Below are positions 36,409 to 45,121 of a stretch of DNA of 64,000 bases, one piece after another. Under the pieces are notes generated by a model that searched no databases, was not told the DNA's origin, and was given only the letters and a program-made list of their open reading frames with translations. The stretch comes from Mycobacterium lehmannii. GTDB lineage: Bacteria > Actinomycetota > Actinomycetes > Mycobacteriales > Mycobacteriaceae. The number at the start of each line of letters is the position of its first letter. Within the stretch, counting starts at the first letter, position 1. The translations under genes and the position numbers were made by a program. The stretch spans positions 1 to 64,000 of the forward strand of contig NZ_NKCN01000022.1 in NCBI RefSeq assembly GCF_002245535.1, written 5' to 3'.

Positions 36409-38255
36409 GTACCGAAGCCGGTCTACGCATCGCCCGCGTGCTGCCCGCCCGGTTCAGCGCCGGCACCAAAGCGGCCAAGACCGGGGAGAACGCCGCGGCA
36501 GGTCTGCTGCTGATCTTCACCCTCGCGGCGCTGCTGTGGGCGAATTCGCCGTGGGCGCACAGCTATTGGACGCTGCTGGACACCCATGTCGGGTTCACCT
36601 TCGCCGAGCACCGCTTCGAGCTGACCGTCAAGCATCTGATCAACGACGGTCTGATGGCGTTCTTCTTCTTCATCGTCGGCCTCGAGGTCAAGCACGAGTT
36701 CGCCATCGGCGAGCTCACCGATCGGGCCAGGGCCGCCGTACCTGTGGTGGCGGCGTTCGCCGGCCTGGTGGTGCCCGCCGCGATCTTCTTGTTGATCAAC
36801 CCATCCGGACAGGACGCGCAGGCGTGGGGTGTGGTGATCTCCACCGACACCGCGTTCTTGATCGGCGCGCTGGCAATCATCAAACCCAAGTTCCCGGCCC
36901 GGCTGCGGATCTTCCTGCTCACTCTGGCCGTCGTCGACGACGTCGGTGCACTGTGCGTGATCGCCCTGTTCTACTCCGATCGCATCGACGTTGTGCCGCT
37001 TGTGGTCTCGCTGGCGCTGATTGCGACGATCGCGGTGGTGCGCTTCATGCCCGCCGGCCGGGGACCGGCCTACGCCGTGCTCGGCTTCTCCCTGTGGGTG
37101 AGCCTGTACATGGCCGGTGTGCACCCGACGCTGGCCGGCGTGGCGGTGGCCCTGTTGATTCCGGTGTTCTCGCCCGAGCGCAGCCAGGTCGAGGAGGTCG
37201 TCGCGCGTATCCGGGCGTTCCGGCAGTCGCCGAACTCCCGCTATGCCCGCGAGGTGACTCGCGGCCTCCGCGACTCGATCTCGATCAACGAGCGGCTGCA
37301 GACCAGCGTCGGCCCGTATGTGTCCTTCCTGGTGCTGCCGTTGTTCGCGTTGGTCAACGCCGGTGTCCAACTCGACGCGCAGAGCGTCTCGGCGGCGTTG
37401 CGCTCGCCCCTGACATGGGGCGTCGTCGCCGGTCTGGTGGTCGGCAAGTTCGTCGGCATCACCACCGCGACATGGATCATGCAGCGAAGCGGAGTCGGTG
37501 AACTGGCGCCGGGCCTCACCCTGCGCCGGATCGCCGGCGGTGCCGCGCTGTCCGGAATCGGCTTCACCATCTCGCTTTTCATCGTCGACATCGCGGTCGA
37601 CGATCCGAGCCGTCGAGAACAGGCCATCATCGGCGTGCTTCTCGCATCGGTGATCGCCTTCTTCCTCGGCTGGTTGATCTTCCGGATCACCGACCGGCTC
37701 AGCCCGCCGGACCCGGTCGGACTCAAACTGTTGCGGCCGATCGACCCGGACCGGGACCACATCGCCGGCGAACCCGACGCCCCGCTGACGTTGGTGGAGT
37801 ACGGCGACTTCGAGTGTCCCTTCTGCAGCCGCGCGACCGGGGCCATCGACGAGGTGCGCGAGCACTTCGGCGCCGAACTGCGCTACGTGTGGCGCCACCT
37901 ACCGCTGGAGCGCGTCCATCCCCGCGCCTTCGATGCCGCACGGGCCAGCGAGGCCGCCGCGCTGCAGGGCAGGTTCTGGGAGATGGCCCACGAACTGTTC
38001 GGCCACCAGGACGACCTGGAGTGGTCCGACATCTATCGCTACGCCGTGGCCGCGGGTTGCGATATCGAGCGATTCGACCAGGACGTGCGGGTGCACTCGT
38101 CGACGGTCTACCACCACGTTCAGGACGACGCCCAGGACGCTGAGTTGATGGACCTGAACTCGACGCCGACCTTCTTCATCAACGGCAAACGGCACAAGGG
38201 TCCGTGGGACGCCGCCAGCCTGATCCGCGCGCTCGAAAACAGCCGAGCCCGCTAG
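36405..38255 (+). CDS. nhaA: NhaA Na+/H+ antiporter fused to a DsbA-like thioredoxin domain
   Basis: 616 residues from GTG 36405 (overlapping the GH76 stop). Residues about 10-430 are NhaA with the DTAFLIGALAI segment and VVDDVGAL carrying the Asp pair essential for transport; twelve helices are expected. Residues about 440-616 are a DsbA-type thioredoxin fold with CPFC at 471-474 and a cis-Pro loop STPTFFING. The antiporter exchanges Na+ and H+; the redox domain is likely on the same face as the C-terminus. The fusion is known in some actinobacteria. Why the two functions are linked is unknown. Confidence 0.93.
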   Translation: MSTEAGLRIARVLPARFSAGTKAAKTGENAAAGLLLIFTLAALLWANSPWAHSYWTLLDTHVGFTFAEHRFELTVKHLINDGLMAFFFFIVGLEVKHEFAIGELTDRARAAVPVVAAFAGLVVPAAIFLLINPSGQDAQAWGVVISTDTAFLIGALAIIKPKFPARLRIFLLTLAVVDDVGALCVIALFYSDRIDVVPLVVSLALIATIAVVRFMPAGRGPAYAVLGFSLWVSLYMAGVHPTLAGVAVALLIPVFSPERSQVEEVVARIRAFRQSPNSRYAREVTRGLRDSISINERLQTSVGPYVSFLVLPLFALVNAGVQLDAQSVSAALRSPLTWGVVAGLVVGKFVGITTATWIMQRSGVGELAPGLTLRRIAGGAALSGIGFTISLFIVDIAVDDPSRREQAIIGVLLASVIAFFLGWLIFRITDRLSPPDPVGLKLLRPIDPDRDHIAGEPDAPLTLVEYGDFECPFCSRATGAIDEVREHFGAELRYVWRHLPLERVHPRAFDAARASEAAALQGRFWEMAHELFGHQDDLEWSDIYRYAVAAGCDIERFDQDVRVHSSTVYHHVQDDAQDAELMDLNSTPTFFINGKRHKGPWDAASLIRALENSRAR

Positions 38256-38995
38256 CCCGGCTGCTCCCCGGAGGTGGAGTCGAGCGGGGGCGCGGCGATC
38301 CCGGCCCGTTTGGCCGCGCGCCGCCGCTTGTACCACTCGATGAACATCGGCAGCACCGAGATCACGACGATCGCGATCACGATCGGCTCGAGCAGCTTCT
38401 GCACGGTTTCGAACCGGCCGAGCCAATATCCGAGCAGGGTCAGGCCGACACCCCACACGACGGCGCCGACCACGTTGAACAACGTGAACACCGGATAGCT
38501 CATCCGGGCCGCGCCCGCCGTCAGCGGGGCGAGCGTGCGGACGATCGGCACGAAGCGGGCGATGACGATCGCGAACGGTCCGCGCTGCTCGAAGAACACG
38601 TGCGCCTCTTCGAGGTACTTCTGTTTCAGGATCCGCGCATCAGGCCGAAACATCGCGGTGCCGATGTTGCGCCCGATCCAGTACCCGACCTGACCGCCCA
38701 GTACCGCGGCGATGGGGATGAACAGCAGCAACTGCCACAGCTGGAAGTTGATGACCTCGCCGCCGCCTTCGGCCAGCGCGGCCGTGCCCGCGGCCAACAT
38801 GCCAGCGACGAACAGCAGCGAATCGCCAGGCAGGATCGGGAACAACACCCCGGACTCGACGAAGACGACGACCAGCAGCCCGACCAGCGCCCACGTGCCG
38901 AAATAGCCCAGCAGCGTCATCGGGTCGAGGAAGTCCGGCATCAGCGCCAGGTGGTCGGTCGCCGCAAGGGCCATCGACGGTGAGGGGGTGGTCAT
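38252..38995 (-). CDS. DedA-family membrane protein
   Basis: 247 residues. DedA/SNARE-associated signature FVESGVLFPILPGDSLLFVA (about 45-64), GYWIGRNIG (about 104-112) and FVPIVRTLAPLTAGAARMSY (about 147-166), with multiple membrane helices. The family is thought to flip phospholipids/undecaprenyl phosphate in a proton-dependent way. TATCTT eight bases before ATG 38995 suits a leaderless start; a later ATG (MALAATD) is possible. It converges with nhaA. Equivalent to Rv0364. Confidence 0.9.
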   Translation of the reverse strand: MTTPSPSMALAATDHLALMPDFLDPMTLLGYFGTWALVGLLVVVFVESGVLFPILPGDSLLFVAGMLAAGTAALAEGGGEVINFQLWQLLLFIPIAAVLGGQVGYWIGRNIGTAMFRPDARILKQKYLEEAHVFFEQRGPFAIVIARFVPIVRTLAPLTAGAARMSYPVFTLFNVVGAVVWGVGLTLLGYWLGRFETVQKLLEPIVIAIVVISVLPMFIEWYKRRRAAKRAGIAAPPLDSTSGEQPG

Positions 38996-39083
38996 GGCTC
39001 CCCAAGATACCGGCGCCGCTCGCCAATCCCACGTGCGCGCGCAGGGGATGCGTACACCGGTGCTGCGTCACTAATGTCTGCCT

Positions 39084-40097
39084 ATGCCCACTCACAAGGC
39101 GGTTCTCGTCGAATCCGTCGGCGGTCCCCTCACCCTGGCCGACGTCGAAACCACCTCCCCGCCGCCGCTGCACGTGCGCATCGCCGTCGTCGCGTGCGGC
39201 GTGTGCGGTACCGACCATGGCTTCGTTACCGGCAGCTTTCCCGGCCTGAACTGGCCGATCACGTTGGGCCACGAGATCGCCGGGACGATCGCCGAGGTCG
39301 GCGAGGGCGTCGAGGACTTCGCGGTCGGTGACCGGGTGGCCGTCGGATGGTTCGGCGGCAACTGCAACCGATGTGTGCCGTGCCGCAAGGGCCAGTTCAT
39401 GCAGTGCGAGCGCATGCAGGTGCCGAGCTGGCACTATCCGGGCGGCTACGCCGAATCGGTCACCGCGCCCGTCACCGCGCTGGCCCGCATCCCCGAAGGG
39501 TTGTCGTTCGCCGAGGCCGCCCCGATGGGCTGTGCGGGCGTCACCACCTTCAACGGGCTGCGTCAGACCAAAGCCAAGTCCGGTGACCTCGTTGCCGTGC
39601 TCGGCGTCGGCGGCCTCGGTCACCTCGGTGTGCAGTTCGCCAGGGCGATGGGTTTCGAGACGGTGGCGATCGCCCGCGGTGCGGACAAGGAGGCCGACGC
39701 CCGCGAACTCGGCGCTCACCACTACATCGACTCCAAGGCCGTCGACGTCGCCGCCGCGCTCAAGGACCTCGGCGGTGCGGCCGTGGTGCTGGCGACGGCG
39801 GCGAATTCACAGGCGATGGCCGACACCGTGGGCGGGCTGGCGGCCCAGGGTGAACTCGTCATCATCGGCGTCACCGCCGACCCGTTGCCGATCGCCCCGG
39901 TCCAGCTGATCACCGACGGTCTGAGCGTCAGCGGCCATCCGTCGGGCACCTCGCGTGACGTCGAGGAGACGATGCACTTCGCGGTGCAGAGCGGGGTGCG
40001 CGCCCGGATCGAGCAGCGCCCGCTGACCGAGGCCGCCGAGGCCTACGCCGCAATGGAGGAGGGCCGGGCCCGATACCGCATGGTCTTGACCATGTGA
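39084..40097 (+). CDS. Zinc-dependent alcohol dehydrogenase (MDR family)
   Basis: 337 residues. Catalytic Cys and zinc motif CGVCGTDHGF (about 34-43), GHEIAG with His (about 60), four-cysteine structural zinc motif with CNRCVPCRKGQFMQC (about 95-110), and Rossmann GVGGLGHLGVQ (about 172-182). Likely oxidises alcohols with NAD(P)+. TAATGT (39072-39077) lies six bases before ATG 39084, so the start is probably leaderless. It precedes fba by 48 bases but has its own promoter. Confidence 0.9.
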   Translation: MPTHKAVLVESVGGPLTLADVETTSPPPLHVRIAVVACGVCGTDHGFVTGSFPGLNWPITLGHEIAGTIAEVGEGVEDFAVGDRVAVGWFGGNCNRCVPCRKGQFMQCERMQVPSWHYPGGYAESVTAPVTALARIPEGLSFAEAAPMGCAGVTTFNGLRQTKAKSGDLVAVLGVGGLGHLGVQFARAMGFETVAIARGADKEADARELGAHHYIDSKAVDVAAALKDLGGAAVVLATAANSQAMADTVGGLAAQGELVIIGVTADPLPIAPVQLITDGLSVSGHPSGTSRDVEETMHFAVQSGVRARIEQRPLTEAAEAYAAMEEGRARYRMVLTM

Positions 40098-40145
40098 ACC
40101 GGGCGTCGCGGTGGGATAATCGCCGAAACGGCGAGAGGACGGCCC

Positions 40146-41186
40146 ATGCCCATCGCAACGCCCGAGCTGTACGCGCAGATGCTCGACCGGGCCAAGGAGC
40201 ACGGTTACGCGTTCCCGGCCATCAACTGCACGTCATCGGAATCGGTGAACGCGGCCATCAAGGGCTTCGCCGACGCCGGCAGTGACGGGATCATCCAGTT
40301 CTCAACCGGCGGAGCGGAATTCGCGTCGGGCCTCGGGGTCAAGGATATGGTCACCGGTGCGGTTGCGCTCGCCGAGTTCGCTCACGTCATCGCCGACAGG
40401 TATCCGATCACCGTGGCGTTGCACACCGACCACTGTCCCAAGGACAAGCTCGACACCTACGTTCGGCCGCTGCTGGCCATCTCGCAGCAACGGGTTTCCG
40501 ACGGTGGGCAGCCGTTGTTCCAGTCGCACATGTGGGACGGCTCGGCGGTCCCGCTCGACGAGAACCTCGAGATCGCGCGCGAACTGCTCAAGGACGCCGC
40601 CGCGGCGAAGATCGTGCTTGAGATCGAGATCGGTGTGGTCGGCGGCGAGGAGGACGGCGTCGCCAACGAGATCAACGACAAGCTCTACACCACCGCAGAG
40701 GATTTCGAGAAGACCGTCGAGGTGCTCGGTGCAGGCGAGCACGGCAGGTACCTGCTGGCCGCGACGTTCGGCAACGTGCACGGCGTGTACAAACCGGGCA
40801 ACGTCAAACTCCGGCCCGAAATCCTCGACGAGGGGCAGAAGGTCGCCGCGGCCAAACTTGGATTACCTTCGGAGGCAAAGCCTTTCGACTTCGTCTTCCA
40901 CGGCGGCTCGGGCTCGCTGAAGTCCGAGATCGAGGATGCGTTGCGCTACGGCGTGGTGAAGATGAACGTCGACACCGACACCCAGTACGCGTTCACCCGG
41001 CCGGTGGTCGCGCACATGTTCACCAACTACGACGGCGTGCTCAAGATCGACGGTGAGGTGGGCGACAAGAAGGCCTACGATCCGCGCAGCTACCTGAAGA
41101 AGGCGGAGGCCTCGATGAGCGAACGCGTCGTCGAGGCGTGCCGCGATCTGCACAGCGCGGGGCGTTCGGTCACCGCGTCCGCGTGA
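40146..41186 (+). CDS. fba: Class II fructose-bisphosphate aldolase
   Basis: 346 residues. Zinc ligands and catalytic parts: HTDHCP (about 96-101), GNVHGVY (about 210-216), FHGGSGS (about 250-256) and MNVDTDTQ (about 275). It cleaves fructose 1,6-bisphosphate in glycolysis and is essential in mycobacteria. GAGAGGAC precedes ATG 40146, with a GATAAT -10 (40115-40120) and a small TCGCC/GGCGA hairpin between. Equivalent to Rv0363c. Confidence 0.97.
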   Translation: MPIATPELYAQMLDRAKEHGYAFPAINCTSSESVNAAIKGFADAGSDGIIQFSTGGAEFASGLGVKDMVTGAVALAEFAHVIADRYPITVALHTDHCPKDKLDTYVRPLLAISQQRVSDGGQPLFQSHMWDGSAVPLDENLEIARELLKDAAAAKIVLEIEIGVVGGEEDGVANEINDKLYTTAEDFEKTVEVLGAGEHGRYLLAATFGNVHGVYKPGNVKLRPEILDEGQKVAAAKLGLPSEAKPFDFVFHGGSGSLKSEIEDALRYGVVKMNVDTDTQYAFTRPVVAHMFTNYDGVLKIDGEVGDKKAYDPRSYLKKAEASMSERVVEACRDLHSAGRSVTASA

Positions 41187-41188
41187 CG

Positions 41189-41229
41189 TCGGTGCGCTAA
41201 CCGTCGCTCAGCGATCGGTAGTGCACCGA
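41189..41229. terminator. Bidirectional stem-loop between fba and the converging gene
   Basis: TCGGTGC (41189-41195) pairs with GCACCGA (41223-41229), and the enclosed segment contains further stems (ACCG/CGGT and CGCT/AGCG). It lies 3 bases after the fba stop and 7 before the stop of the convergent gene. Confidence 0.7.
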
Positions 41230-41235
41230 ACTCGC

Positions 41236-42129
41236 TTATTGCGGCGCCTGGCAGATCTTCCACTGGTCGTCGCGGAATTCCAGATCGAAGCTGCGCGTCG
41301 ACCGGGTCTGGGGCGCGTAGGCCATGAACGCGGTCACGTTCGCCTCGGCGTGGTCGCCGTTGATCACCACCTGGTCGATGCTGGCGACCACCGGATACTG
41401 CTTGGCGGCGGCGACTCGTTCGTGGATCTCCTCCCACGTCTTGTCGTCGTATCTGACGTAGCTGTCGCGCTTGCTGCCGCAGGTGATGCTGCGCAACTTC
41501 GCCAGGTCGCCGCTCTGGATCGCGGTGTCGAATTCCTCGATGGTGTTGCGGACCATCTCCTCCTGCGACGCCCCCGGCTTCGAGTCCCGGGTCAACAACA
41601 CGGTGCCGAGCACGGCGATAGCCACCAGCGCGGCGATGACCAGCACCACGGCCACCACCCACCCCCAGCTGCGGCGCTGCTGCGGAGCGCCGGGAGCGTC
41701 GCCACGCGGCGGAATAACCTGCGGGGCAACGGATTTCTGCTGTTCTGCGACGCCGGGGGAGGAGAACACCTCGGTGGCCGGTTCCGCAGGGGTGTCGATC
41801 TTCTGGGTCGTGCCCGCATCGAATCCGGAGGGCGCGGTGAATCGGCGCTCACCCTGCTCGACGCCCGGCGCCGACTCGGTGTGCGGTTGAGCGGTCGACA
41901 TCACCTCGGTCGCTGGCTCGTGATCGGCGTGCGGTTCGATCACCTCGGTGGCCGCGTCGGCGTCGTGAACCTCGCGGGTCTCGTCGGCGCGCGAATCGTC
42001 GTCAGCGGAGTCGGCGGGCCGAGCATCGTCGCTTTCGGGTGTTTCGGGGTTCTCGGAGGCGTCAACGTCCGAGGCGTCCGACCCTTCCGGACCATCTTCC
42101 GGCTGGTCAGGCCCTGATGGATTCGACAT
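41236..42129 (-). CDS. Rv0361-like membrane protein with NTF2-like C-terminal domain
   Basis: 297 residues. Long acidic disordered cytoplasmic part (1-150), one membrane helix (about 157-180: GWVVAVVLVIAALVAIAVLG), then an extracytoplasmic NTF2-like domain (NTIEEFDTAIQSGDLAKLRSITCG through FRDDQWKICQAPQ). Cysteines near 217 and 294 match the pair in the genes at 28764 and 53102, suggesting a conserved disulfide. Position after fba matches Rv0361. Function unknown. Confidence 0.82.
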   Translation of the reverse strand: MSNPSGPDQPEDGPEGSDASDVDASENPETPESDDARPADSADDDSRADETREVHDADAATEVIEPHADHEPATEVMSTAQPHTESAPGVEQGERRFTAPSGFDAGTTQKIDTPAEPATEVFSSPGVAEQQKSVAPQVIPPRGDAPGAPQQRRSWGWVVAVVLVIAALVAIAVLGTVLLTRDSKPGASQEEMVRNTIEEFDTAIQSGDLAKLRSITCGSKRDSYVRYDDKTWEEIHERVAAAKQYPVVASIDQVVINGDHAEANVTAFMAYAPQTRSTRSFDLEFRDDQWKICQAPQ

Positions 42130-42246
42130 GCCTGTTGCGGTCCTCCCTTACGACGCTACGGCCGGAAGCTTAGTCACCGCTGCCCAGTCCGCGCTCGGAC
42201 CCCGTGCGGCGCCGCCCGCAGCGGCGCGCACGGCACAATGGGGGCC

Positions 42247-42663
42247 ATGACAGGGATGGGTGATCTTCTGGGGCCGGATCCGGTGCTGCTGCCCGGCGAC
42301 AGCGACGCCGAAGCCGAACTCGCCGCCGGGGAAAAGCCCGCGATCGTGGCGGCCGCGCATCCCTCCGCGTCGGCCGCATGGGCGACGCTGGCCGAGGACG
42401 CGCTCTCCGACGACAGGGCGATCACCGCCTACGCCTATGCGCGCACTGGCTATCACCGCGGGCTGGATCAGTTGCGCCGCAACGGCTGGAAGGGCTTTGG
42501 TCCCGTGCCCTACCGTCACGAACCCAACCGCGGATTTCTGCGCTGTGTCGCGGCGCTGGCCCGTGCGGCCGACGCGATCGGGGAGACCGACGAGAACCAG
42601 CGCTGCCTGGACCTGCTCGACGACTGCGATCCGTCGGCGCGGGCCGAACTCGGGCTCGCCTGA
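42247..42663 (+). CDS. DUF3151 family protein
   Basis: 138 residues. TGMGDLLGPDPVLLPGDSDA, AYAYARTGYHRGLDQLRRNG and YRHEPNRGFLRCVAALARAA match the DUF3151 (Rv0360c) family conserved in actinobacteria; a helical repeat fold is likely. ATG 42247 is preferred over 42238 because family members start MT(S/G)MGDLLGP. Role unknown. It converges with the CDF gene with no spacer. Confidence 0.88.
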   Translation: MTGMGDLLGPDPVLLPGDSDAEAELAAGEKPAIVAAAHPSASAAWATLAEDALSDDRAITAYAYARTGYHRGLDQLRRNGWKGFGPVPYRHEPNRGFLRCVAALARAADAIGETDENQRCLDLLDDCDPSARAELGLA

Positions 42664-43554
42664 CTATTCCGCTTCGCAGTTGCAGTCCCCGGTGCCGTCG
42701 CCGGGTTCCACCTGAACCGTCGCATGATCCAGACCGCGTTCGGTCAGCACGGCACGCGCATCATCGAGCACCAGCGCCGAATCGCGGTTGCTGGTCAGAT
42801 GCGCGGTGACCATGTCCTTGCCCGGCACCAGGGTCCACACGTGCAGATCGTGCACATCGGTCACGCCCTCGACCGCGCACAGGGCGGTCCGCAACTCCTC
42901 GACGTCGATGTGAGCGGGCGACGACTCCGACAAGATCCGCAAGGCGGCCCGCGCCAGTGCGAACGCCCGCGGCAACACCCACAGCGCGACGAACACCGCG
43001 ACCACGACGTCGGCGTACGGCCAGCCCGTCGTGACCGTGACGATGCCGGCGATCAGCACGCCGATGCTGCCGACGGTGTCGGCGACGACCTCCATGTAGG
43101 CGCCCTTGACGGCCAGGCTCGTCTCGGAGTGCGAGCGCAGCAGCAGCACGACCACGGCGTTGGCCACCAGCCCCGCCAATGCCACGACGATCATCGGCAC
43201 ACCGGGGACCTCGGGGGCGTCTCCGATCCGTTCGATCGCCTCGATGAGGATGAACGCCGCGACGCCGAGTAGCAGCACCGCGTTGGCCACGGCGGTGAAC
43301 ACTTCGGCGCGGTGCCAGCCGTACGTGCGGGCGGGGGAGGTGCTGCCCCTGCGGGCGAGCAGCACCGCGGTCAGGCCCATGAACATCGCGACCAGATCGG
43401 TCAGCATGTGGCCGGCGTCCGCCAACAGCGCGATGGAGTTGATCATCAGCGCCGTGACGAGCTCGATCACGAAAAAGGCGGTCAGGATCGCCGCGGCGAC
43501 CGCCATCCGGCTGACCCGGGTGTCGCCTCTGCTGTGATCGTGACCGGCACCCAT
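42664..43554 (-). CDS. CDF-family metal cation exporter (CzcD-like)
   Basis: 296 residues from ATG 43554. Cation diffusion facilitator with His-rich N-terminus (MGAGHDHSRG), metal-site residues in ADAGHMLTD (TM2) and AYMEVVAD (TM5, Glu in place of His as in CzcD), and a cytoplasmic metallochaperone-like C-terminal domain (VTDVHDLHVW) ending GDCNCEAE. It exports Zn2+, Co2+ or Cd2+. A palindromic operator overlaps the -10 (TATATT) just upstream, so a metal-responsive repressor probably controls it. Confidence 0.9.
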   Translation of the reverse strand: MGAGHDHSRGDTRVSRMAVAAAILTAFFVIELVTALMINSIALLADAGHMLTDLVAMFMGLTAVLLARRGSTSPARTYGWHRAEVFTAVANAVLLLGVAAFILIEAIERIGDAPEVPGVPMIVVALAGLVANAVVVLLLRSHSETSLAVKGAYMEVVADTVGSIGVLIAGIVTVTTGWPYADVVVAVFVALWVLPRAFALARAALRILSESSPAHIDVEELRTALCAVEGVTDVHDLHVWTLVPGKDMVTAHLTSNRDSALVLDDARAVLTERGLDHATVQVEPGDGTGDCNCEAE

Positions 43555-43561
43555 GCCAGCA

Positions 43562-43585
43562 ATATATGCGGAAATATGCATATGT
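43562..43585. promoter_or_regulatory. Palindromic operator upstream of the CDF exporter
   Basis: ATATATGC (43562-43569) and GCATATGT (43578-43585) form an 8-8-8 near-perfect inverted repeat over the -10 of the minus-strand promoter (TATATT). AT-rich 8-8-8 sites of this kind are typical of ArsR/SmtB metal sensors. No regulator gene is adjacent. Confidence 0.7.
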
Positions 43586-43623
43586 TGCAAGGAGGTGGCC
43601 CGCCGGCGCTCATCGCGGCGGGA

Positions 43624-44406
43624 TCAGAACCAGGCCGACCAGAACCGGGTCAGATCGCTGCCCAGCCACACCAGCGGGCGCGGCACGCCCGTGAAGTCGA
43701 AGAACCACAGCACCACCTGCCAGAACCACGTGTTGAGTCCGGGGGTGAAGAGCAGCAGTAGCAGGACCAGCAGGCCCCACTGCTTGGCCGGAGCCACCGC
43801 TCGTTGGGTCTGCGGGCTCAGGTGCGGCTCGAGCGCGCCGTATCCGTCCAGCCCGGGTACCGGCAGCATGTTCAGCACGAACGCGGTGACCTGGAGAAAG
43901 CCCAGGAACGCCATGCCGGCCCAGAAGACGCCGTGCGCGGGGTCGTAGAGCACGCTCGTCACCACCAGCAGCAGCACCGCGAACACCAGGTTGGTGGACG
44001 GTCCCGCCAGGCTGACCAGTGTGCGCTGGCGTCGGGTCATCCAACCGGTGTGGACATACACCGCCCCGCCGGGCAGGCCGATCCCGCCGATCGCGATGAT
44101 CACGACCGGCAGCCCGATCGACAACAGGGGGTTGGAGTACTTGAGCGGGTTGAGCGTGAGGTAGCCGCGCACCGCGACGTCGCGGTCGCCGAACCGCCAT
44201 GCGGTGTAGGCGTGCGCGAACTCGTGCACGCACAGCGACACCAACCAGCCCGCGATCACGAACGTGAACACCCCGACATAGGCCAGCGGTCGCGAGATCT
44301 CCGTCGCGCACACCCATGCCAGTACGCCGCCGGCCACGGTGGCCGCCACGATCGCCAGGAACACCGGGCTGGGCCGCACCGACTGGTGCAGCGGACGAAC
44401 GCTCAC
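43624..44406 (-). CDS. M50 site-2-type membrane metalloprotease
   Basis: 260 residues, about six membrane helices. Zinc motif HEFAH (about 61-65) and the second ligand in PVPGLDGYGAL (about 180-190) identify an intramembrane metallopeptidase of the SREBP/Rip family; equivalent to Rv0359. It could cleave membrane-bound anti-sigma factors or signal peptides. It follows the Rv0358-like gene on the same strand. Confidence 0.88.
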   Translation of the reverse strand: MSVRPLHQSVRPSPVFLAIVAATVAGGVLAWVCATEISRPLAYVGVFTFVIAGWLVSLCVHEFAHAYTAWRFGDRDVAVRGYLTLNPLKYSNPLLSIGLPVVIIAIGGIGLPGGAVYVHTGWMTRRQRTLVSLAGPSTNLVFAVLLLVVTSVLYDPAHGVFWAGMAFLGFLQVTAFVLNMLPVPGLDGYGALEPHLSPQTQRAVAPAKQWGLLVLLLLLFTPGLNTWFWQVVLWFFDFTGVPRPLVWLGSDLTRFWSAWF

Positions 44407-44425
44407 GGGTCGAAGCTACCCGAGG

Positions 44426-45028
44426 TCAGCGCACCCGCAGCCAGCCTTCGGTGTGCCGGTAGAACGTCGAGCGCTTCACCGGACGGGCCGCCTTGACGCC
44501 GTCGCGGACCACGATGGCGCCGGTGGTGCCGAGCTGGGCCGCCCGTCCCGTCACCCACCGTTGCGGCCGCATGTGACGCGACAACACGGCCGCGCGCAGT
44601 CCGGGCATCGCCAGTATCGGTTCGATGCGCACTCCGGTCGCCGCTCCGTCGAAGAGCACCTCGTCGTCGACGACGGCCTCGCCGATCAACTCGGCGGGCG
44701 GCGAGCCCTTCTCGGGTCCGCTCTCACCGAGCCAGAACGCGGCGCCGACGAGCGCGGCTCCCCGGTCGTCGCGGATGAGCGGCACCCGCGTGGCACGGCC
44801 GCGCAGTGCCCGGCGCGCGTGCCACGGCCTGCGCACGTGGGCCACCTCGACACCGAGCCGATCGGTGCGCAGCAGTCGGGTCAGCACCGTCGCCACATCG
44901 GCCTCGGAGCCGACGACGACGAGGCGACGGCAGGGGGTATCCGGTGTCTCGGCAACCGGCAGGCCGCGCAGCGCGGCCGGTATCCGACGTCGGCCGAAAC
45001 GCAACACCACGACCTCAGCGGTGCTCAA
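44426..45028 (-). CDS. Rv0358-like protein
   Basis: 200 residues with TTG 45028 as start, preceded by GAGGAG. It contains RRLVVVGSEADVATVLTRLL, LRTDRLGVEVAHVRRPWHAR and GAAVVLFDGAATGVRIEP-like stretches; no known enzyme motifs. The family is actinobacterial with unknown function and has been annotated as diacylglycerol-kinase-like in part, which I cannot support. It is divergent to purA with mirrored ribosome sites. ATG is absent near this end, so TTG is inferred from the ribosome site. Confidence 0.68.
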   Translation of the reverse strand: MSTAEVVVLRFGRRRIPAALRGLPVAETPDTPCRRLVVVGSEADVATVLTRLLRTDRLGVEVAHVRRPWHARRALRGRATRVPLIRDDRGAALVGAAFWLGESGPEKGSPPAELIGEAVVDDEVLFDGAATGVRIEPILAMPGLRAAVLSRHMRPQRWVTGRAAQLGTTGAIVVRDGVKAARPVKRSTFYRHTEGWLRVR

Positions 45029-45121
45029 GTTCGGCTCCTCGCAAGTTGCTGGGATAGGGTGTCTCACCGGCTGCAACAAGGTTTTGGGTGCAAGGGTAGC
45101 CGGAATTGCGAGGACCAAGTC

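Noticed and set aside
36423..37898. 491-codon minus-strand frame inside nhaA
   Set aside because: His/Gln/Arg/Asp-rich sequence without hydrophobic core; antisense shadow of the antiporter.
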